Below, piece by piece: positions 5,475-9,224 of a DNA stretch of 9,224 bases. Both the position numbers and the translations under genes were made by a program. Under the pieces are notes generated by a model that was not told the origin of the DNA, did no database searches, and worked only from the letters and a program-made list of their open reading frames with translations. The stretch covers positions 1 to 9,224 of the forward strand of contig JALQUQ010000091.1 of the NCBI GenBank assembly GCA_023263735.1, given 5' to 3'. Positions within the stretch are counted from its first letter, which is position 1. The number at the start of each line of letters is the position of its first letter. Origin of the DNA: Paracoccaceae bacterium. GTDB taxonomy: Bacteria; Pseudomonadota; Alphaproteobacteria; Rhodobacterales; Rhodobacteraceae.

Positions 5475-7993
5475 ACCCTTGGTCCTTGGCATGGCGCATT
5501 GCGCGCCGGGAATTGCGCGGTGGGTTGCGCGGGTTTCGCGTGTTTCTGATCTGTCTGTCGCTGGGCGTGATGGCGATTGCCGCCGTGGGCATGGTGCGGT
5601 CTGCGATCGAAGCCGGGTTGCGCGATCAGGGCAGCGTGCTTTTGGGCGGCGATGCGGCGATGGAATTCACCTATCGCAAGGCCGCGCCCGAAGAATTGGA
5701 CTATATCGAACAGATTTCAACCGCGCGGTCCGAGGTGATCGATTTCCGGTCGATGGCGGTTTACGGCGATGACACGGCGCTGACGCAGGTCAAGGCGGTG
5801 GATGATGCCTATCCGCTGGTGGGGACGGTGGTGATCGAGCCCGCGATTGCGCTGGCCGATGCCTTTGCGCTCACGGCAGACGGGGTGCCCGGTGCCGTTC
5901 TTGACCGGATTCTGGTCGACCGGTTCGGGCTGGAATTGGGGCAACGGTTCAAGCTGGGCTTGCAAGAGTTTCAACTGAATGCGGTGCTGGTGCGCGAACC
6001 CGACAGTGCGACCCAAGGGTTCACGCTGGGGCCCCGCACGTTGGTTTTGTCCAAGGATCTGGCCAATTCGGGGTTGATCGGGCCGGGGTCTTTGTTCGAA
6101 ACGACCTATCGGATGGTGCTGCCGCCCGGCACCGATCTGGCCACCCTGCGCCAAGAGGCCGAGGCCAAGCTGACCGACAAGGGCATGCGTTGGCAAGACA
6201 GCCGCCGCGCCACGCCGGGGGTTGAACGGTTTGTCGATCGGATGGGGTCGTTTCTGATCCTTGTCGGTCTGGCCGGATTGGCCGTGGGCGGTGTGGGCGT
6301 TTCTGCCGCCGTGCGCGCCTCTCTGGAGGGCAAGATCGCCACCATCGCGACGCTGAAAACCTTGGGGGCCGATGGGGCGACGGTGTTTCGCATCTATCTG
6401 TTGCAGATCGGCGTGCTGGCCGTGGCGGGGGTTGGGCTGGGGTTGGTGCTTGGTGTGGCCTTGCCCTTGGCTCTGGCCCCGCTGATCGCGGCGATGCTGC
6501 CCTTGCCCGTGGTCTTTGCACCCTATCCGCAGCCTTTGGCCGAAGCGGCGTTTTACGGTATTCTGGCGGCGTTTCTGTTCAGCCTTTGGCCCTTGGCGCA
6601 GGCGCGGGTGATCCGGGCGGCGGCGCTGTATCGGGGGGCCGGTCGGGCGGTTTGGGCCGGATGGCCGGCGGCCTTGACCATCGCGGCGCTGACGGGTGCC
6701 TTGGTGGGCGGGGCGGTGCTGTTTTCCGGTGTGCCGACGCTGGCCTTGGGCGCTGCGGGTGGCGTGGCCGGGTCACTGGTCGTTTTGTATGTGGCGGCCA
6801 TCGGTTTGCAGCGGCTGGCCAAACGCCTGTCGCATGGCCGTTTGGCCCGTGGGCGGATCGCGCTGCGGTTGGCCTTGGCCGCCATTGGTGGGCCGCGGAG
6901 TGAAACCGCCTCGGTCGTGTTGTCCTTGGGGTTGGGGCTGAGTGTCTTGGCCGCCGTTGGCCAGATCGACGCCAATCTGCGATCGGCGATCCAGACCGAT
7001 TTGCCCGAACGGGCGCCGTCGTTCTTTTTCGTCGATATCCAGCCCGATCAGATCGATGCGTTCCTTGATCGAACCAAAGGGGATGCAAAGGTCAGCCGGG
7101 TGGACAGCGCGCCGATGTTGCGGGGCGTGATCACCCAGATCAACGGTCGCCCGGCCAAAGAGGTGGCGGGCGAGCATTGGGTTGTGCGCGGGGATCGCGG
7201 AATTACCTATGCCGCCGAACCCGGCGAACGAACAACAGTGACGGCGGGTCAATGGTGGCCCAAGGATTACACGGGCACGCCCCAAGTCAGCTTTGCCGCG
7301 CAAGAGGCGTCCGAGATCGGGCTGAAACTGGGGGATACCATAACGGTCAATGTGCTGGGCCGCGACATCACGGCGGAAATCACCAGTTTCCGCGAGGTCG
7401 ATTTTTCCAGTGCCGGGATGGGCTTCGTGATGACGCTGAACCCGGCGGCGCTGGCCGGGGCGCCGCACACCCATATCGCGACCGTTTACGCCGAAGCCGA
7501 TGCCGAAGCGGCGATCTTGCGCGATATTTCAAAGGCCATGCCGAATGTCACCGCAATCCGGGTCAAAGAGGCGGTGGACCGTGTGGCCGAGGCGCTGAGC
7601 GCGATTGCGACCGCCACAGCCTGGGCGGCGGCGGCGACGCTGGTCACCGGCTTTGCGGTGTTGATCGGGGCGGCCGCGGCGGGCGAGCGGGCGCGGGTCT
7701 ATGAAGCCGCGATCCTGAAGGTTCTGGGCGCGACGCGTGGCCGGATTCTGGCCAGTTTCGCCCTGCGCTCGGCCCTGATGGGGGCGGCGGCGGGCGTGGT
7801 CGCCATTGTTGCGGGCGCGATTTCGGGCTGGGCGGTGATGACCTTTGTGATGGAGGTCGATTACCACTTTGAGCCGGTCTCGGCGGTGGCGATTGTCGCG
7901 GGTGGCGTGATGGCTACCTTGGTGTCGGGGCTTGCCTTTGCCCTGCGGCCACTGTCGGTGCGGCCGGCGCAAGTGCTTCGCGCGGCGGATTGA
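5471..7993 (+). CDS. ybbP: ABC transporter permease, YbbP type (ten helices, two FtsX/MacB-like halves)
   Basis: The 840-residue inner-membrane protein has a first helix at about 23-43, then a periplasmic domain (about 44-255). Helices 2-4 follow (about 259-281, 308-335, 356-376), then an extra hydrophobic pair (about 397-418, 423-447). Helix 7 is at about 478-497, with a second periplasmic domain (about 498-705) and helices 8-10 (about 710-737, 762-790, 802-826). Both halves carry the FtsX-like cytoplasmic coupling segment after the second helix: GKIATIATLKTLGADGATVF (287-306) and ARVYEAAILKVLGATRGRIL (741-760). This duplicated layout is characteristic of YbbP rather than of LolC/LolE or MacB. 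It pairs with the ATPase encoded just before it. The cargo is unproven; linkage to tesA suggests lipid or acyl compounds at the envelope (inference). AAGGCGG sits about ten bases before the start. A hairpin follows the stop codon. Confidence 0.9.
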   Translation: MNPWSLAWRIARRELRGGLRGFRVFLICLSLGVMAIAAVGMVRSAIEAGLRDQGSVLLGGDAAMEFTYRKAAPEELDYIEQISTARSEVIDFRSMAVYGDDTALTQVKAVDDAYPLVGTVVIEPAIALADAFALTADGVPGAVLDRILVDRFGLELGQRFKLGLQEFQLNAVLVREPDSATQGFTLGPRTLVLSKDLANSGLIGPGSLFETTYRMVLPPGTDLATLRQEAEAKLTDKGMRWQDSRRATPGVERFVDRMGSFLILVGLAGLAVGGVGVSAAVRASLEGKIATIATLKTLGADGATVFRIYLLQIGVLAVAGVGLGLVLGVALPLALAPLIAAMLPLPVVFAPYPQPLAEAAFYGILAAFLFSLWPLAQARVIRAAALYRGAGRAVWAGWPAALTIAALTGALVGGAVLFSGVPTLALGAAGGVAGSLVVLYVAAIGLQRLAKRLSHGRLARGRIALRLALAAIGGPRSETASVVLSLGLGLSVLAAVGQIDANLRSAIQTDLPERAPSFFFVDIQPDQIDAFLDRTKGDAKVSRVDSAPMLRGVITQINGRPAKEVAGEHWVVRGDRGITYAAEPGERTTVTAGQWWPKDYTGTPQVSFAAQEASEIGLKLGDTITVNVLGRDITAEITSFREVDFSSAGMGFVMTLNPAALAGAPHTHIATVYAEADAEAAILRDISKAMPNVTAIRVKEAVDRVAEALSAIATATAWAAAATLVTGFAVLIGAAAAGERARVYEAAILKVLGATRGRILASFALRSALMGAAAGVVAIVAGAISGWAVMTFVMEVDYHFEPVSAVAIVAGGVMATLVSGLAFALRPLSVRPAQVLRAAD

Positions 7994-8018
7994 TCCTCCC
8001 CCGCGCGAGCAAAGCGGA

Positions 8019-8040
8019 GCGCCTGCGGCGCAAGCCTTTT
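8019..8040 (+). terminator. Possible terminator after ybbP
   Basis: GCGCC (8019-8023) and GGCGC (8027-8031) form a short GC-rich stem around TGC, followed by AAGCC and TTTT (8037-8040), 25 bases after the ybbP stop. The stem is short and the T run is offset, so it is only a fair intrinsic terminator. Confidence 0.4.
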
Positions 8041-8049
8041 GCCTCGGCC

Positions 8050-8064
8050 CGCCCCTTTGGGGCG
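8050..8064. terminator. Hairpin between convergent genes, possible bidirectional terminator
   Basis: CGCCCC (8050-8055) and GGGGCG (8059-8064) are a perfect 6-bp stem with a TTT loop, ending 4 bases before the stop of the HAD gene on the opposite strand. An outer pair, GCCTCG (8041-8046) with CGAGGC (8074-8079), could enclose it. No clear T tract follows on either strand, so activity as a terminator is uncertain. Confidence 0.4.
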
Positions 8065-8068
8065 TGCC

Positions 8069-8719
8069 TCAGGCGAGGCCCAAGAGGCGCGGCAGATCGG
8101 CCATATCTGTAAAGGGGATCGCGCCTTCGTTTGCCAGACGGTCTGCGGGGGTATGCGCGGCATAGCCGAAACAGCGGATCTGGGCGGCGCGGGCGGCCCG
8201 GGCGCCGGTGGGGCTGTCTTCGATCACGATGGCGGTGCCGGGGGTGGCGCCCAATTGGCGGGCGGCGTGCAGATACAGGTCAGGCGCGGGTTTGGGCGCG
8301 CCAAGGGTTTGGCCGGAATAAAGGTGGCCTTTGAAGCGATCCAGTAGACCGGGATGTTGGCCGAGCGTCACCTGCATCTTTTCATCCGACCCGTTCGACC
8401 CGATGGCATAGGGGATGCCCTTTCGGTCCAGCGCGTCGAGCACGGTCAGGATGCCCGGCACCAGCGGGGTGCTCTGCGCCAGATGGGCATAGAGACGGGC
8501 ATAGAAGGTTTCGACCCAAGTCTCGGGCAGGGTGGCCCCGGCGGTACGGGCGCGCCGGGCGACATCGGCCATGGTGCCGCCGATGTAATCGCGGGCAATC
8601 GTTTCGCGGGGCAGGGGCAGGCCATGGGCCGCGAATTCCTCGACCAAGAGGTCAAAGGTCATTTCTTCGGAATCGACGATCACGCCGTCACAATCGAAAA
8701 TTACGGCGGCGAGGGTCAT
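8069..8719 (-). CDS. HAD-superfamily phosphatase, beta-phosphoglucomutase-like subfamily
   Basis: The 216-residue protein has the four HAD motifs in order: I, FDCDGVIVDSE (8-18) with nucleophile Asp9 and acid/base Asp11; II, IGSNGS (106-111) with Ser108; III, Lys143 in GAPKPAPDLY; IV, VIEDSPTG (165-172) with Glu167 and Asp168 for Mg2+. The cap after motif I is a small helical C1 cap, as in beta-phosphoglucomutase, phosphoglycolate phosphatase and YcjU/YieH-type enzymes. Substrate is not predictable; 6-phosphogluconate, sugar phosphates or phosphoglycolate are all possible. The protein is cytosolic. The start ATG (8717-8719) lacks any recognisable ribosome binding site and lies 10 bases after the rsmD stop, within a duplicated 14-bp element, suggesting translation by coupling from rsmD. 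Confidence 0.88.
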   Translation of the reverse strand: MTLAAVIFDCDGVIVDSEEMTFDLLVEEFAAHGLPLPRETIARDYIGGTMADVARRARTAGATLPETWVETFYARLYAHLAQSTPLVPGILTVLDALDRKGIPYAIGSNGSDEKMQVTLGQHPGLLDRFKGHLYSGQTLGAPKPAPDLYLHAARQLGATPGTAIVIEDSPTGARAARAAQIRCFGYAAHTPADRLANEGAIPFTDMADLPRLLGLA

Positions 8720-8742
8720 GCGGTGGGGGTCATGCGGTGGGG
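8715..8742. repeat. Perfect 14-bp tandem duplication at the rsmD/HAD gene boundary
   Basis: GTCATGCGGTGGGG is present at 8715-8728 and again at 8729-8742. On the minus strand each copy holds the end of the rsmD reading frame and an ATGA. The upstream copy (8729-8742) contains the actual rsmD stop TGA (8730-8732) overlapping an ATG (8731-8733); the downstream copy contains the HAD start ATG (8717-8719). This looks like slippage duplication of an ancestral ATGA overlap. Confidence 0.85.
8716..8733 (-). other. Five-codon mini reading frame (MTPTA) linking rsmD and the HAD gene
   Basis: The ATG at 8731-8733 overlaps the rsmD TGA (8730-8732). It opens a frame of five codons ending in TGA at 8716-8718, which in turn overlaps the HAD ATG (8717-8719). 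A ribosome re-initiating after rsmD could pass through this mini frame and re-initiate again. It is visible directly, but whether it is translated is unknown. Confidence 0.4.
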
Positions 8743-9224
8743 GCCTTTGTGTCGGGGGCCTTGGCGGGGGACATCAGGGTGACATGGGTGTCGCCATAGC
8801 GGCGCTGGTCGTGCAGATCAAAGCCGGGCGGGGGCAGGGGCTGGACGCCCTCTTCCCAGACGATCAGGGCATCGGGGGCCAGCCAGTTCCCAGCAACCAG
8901 CGAGGCCAGCGCCTTTTCCCCCAGACCCATGCCATAGGGCGGATCAAGGAACACAAGGTCATAGCCCGCGCCCCGATTGGGGCCCATATTGGTGGCATCT
9001 CGGCGCCAGATGTCGGTTTGACCCATGGCGCGCATCAGTTCGATATTCTTGCGGAGGAGCACCCGGGCTGCGGTGCCATCATCGACAAAGGCCACACGCG
9101 CGGCCCCGCGCGACAAAGCCTCGAGCCCCAAGGCACCGGTTCCGGCAAAGATGTCCAAAACGCGGGCATCTTGGACCGGGTTGCCGTAGCCCCCGTTCAT
9201 GATGAGGTTAAAGATCGACTCGCG
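8730..9224 (-). CDS. rsmD: 16S rRNA (guanine966-N2)-methyltransferase, C-terminal 164 residues (5' end beyond window)
   Basis: The frame is open to the last base of the window. The visible part begins RESIFNLI, the RsmD 'VRExLFNxL' helix, which places the true start beyond 9224. It continues with the SAM-binding motif VLDIFAGTGALGLEALSRGA (visible residues 22-41) and the catalytic motif YDLVFLDPPYG (88-98), whose DPPY is typical of N2-guanine and N6-adenine methyltransferases. RsmD methylates G966 of 16S rRNA in the assembled small subunit, near the P site. An internal ATG at 9198-9200 would cut off the conserved RESIFN helix and is not the start. The tail ending KAPDTKAPTA is weakly conserved and lies in the 14-bp duplication shared with the downstream HAD gene. 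Confidence 0.92.
   Translation of the reverse strand, partial: RESIFNLIMNGGYGNPVQDARVLDIFAGTGALGLEALSRGAARVAFVDDGTAARVLLRKNIELMRAMGQTDIWRRDATNMGPNRGAGYDLVFLDPPYGMGLGEKALASLVAGNWLAPDALIVWEEGVQPLPPPGFDLHDQRRYGDTHVTLMSPAKAPDTKAPTA

Noticed and set aside
6773..7474. Open minus-strand frame of 233 codons opposite ybbP
   Set aside because: It is antisense to a coherent membrane protein, has an atypical Arg/Gln/His-rich composition and no recognisable domain.
1..9224. CRISPR array, tRNA/rRNA gene, insertion sequence, toxin-antitoxin or defence module
   Set aside because: I found no regularly spaced repeats, cloverleaf or rRNA core sequence, transposase motifs, terminal inverted repeats, or small paired genes of that type.

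Overview
The window is mostly bacterial DNA. G+C is high, genes are packed tightly with ATGA stop/start overlaps, and the proteins look like those of an alphaproteobacterium, most likely of the Rhodobacterales/Paracoccaceae type. That placement rests on protein style and codon use, not on a marker-gene comparison. The first ~510 bases are different: they have visibly lower G+C, and on the minus strand they carry one continuous eukaryotic coiled-coil reading frame that is open only if two TAA codons are read as an amino acid (Gln, or Glu as in some ciliates). This looks like a piece of a ciliate-type ciliary protein (CFAP99-like) joined to a bacterial contig. The join falls inside hemC, of which only the 3' end remains. 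A chimeric assembly is the simplest explanation.

Layout. 1-~510: recoded eukaryotic fragment (minus). ~509-685: 3' end of hemC (plus). 669-1889 and 1886-3295: a minus-strand two-gene operon, with an FAD-linked D-2-hydroxyacid dehydrogenase followed by an MFS permease overlapping it by ATGA. 3296-3451: divergent control region with three copies of ACCTTTG, including a perfect 28-bp palindrome just before the next gene. 3452-4096: secreted YceI-family lipid-binding protein (plus). 4097-4777: TesA-type periplasmic SGNH esterase (minus). 4776-7993: YbbA-type ABC ATPase and YbbP-type ten-helix permease (plus). 7994-8068: convergent hairpin-rich spacer. 8069-8719 and 8730-9224: HAD phosphatase and the 3' part of rsmD (minus; rsmD runs off the window).

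How the genes work together. The esterase/ATPase/permease group is the same divergent tesA-ybbA-ybbP arrangement known from E. coli. Here it is compressed so far that the two divergent start codons share bases. It probably acts at the cell envelope on lipids or acyl compounds, although the cargo of YbbAP is not evident from sequence. The dehydrogenase/MFS pair suggests handling of a hydroxyacid or related small molecule. rsmD (16S rRNA methylation) and the HAD gene are linked by a 14-bp tandem duplication that creates a five-codon mini-frame between them.

I see no tRNA, rRNA, CRISPR array, insertion sequence or defence system. The most notable items are the recoded eukaryotic fragment, the competing hairpins before yceI, and the stop/start relay between rsmD and the HAD gene.
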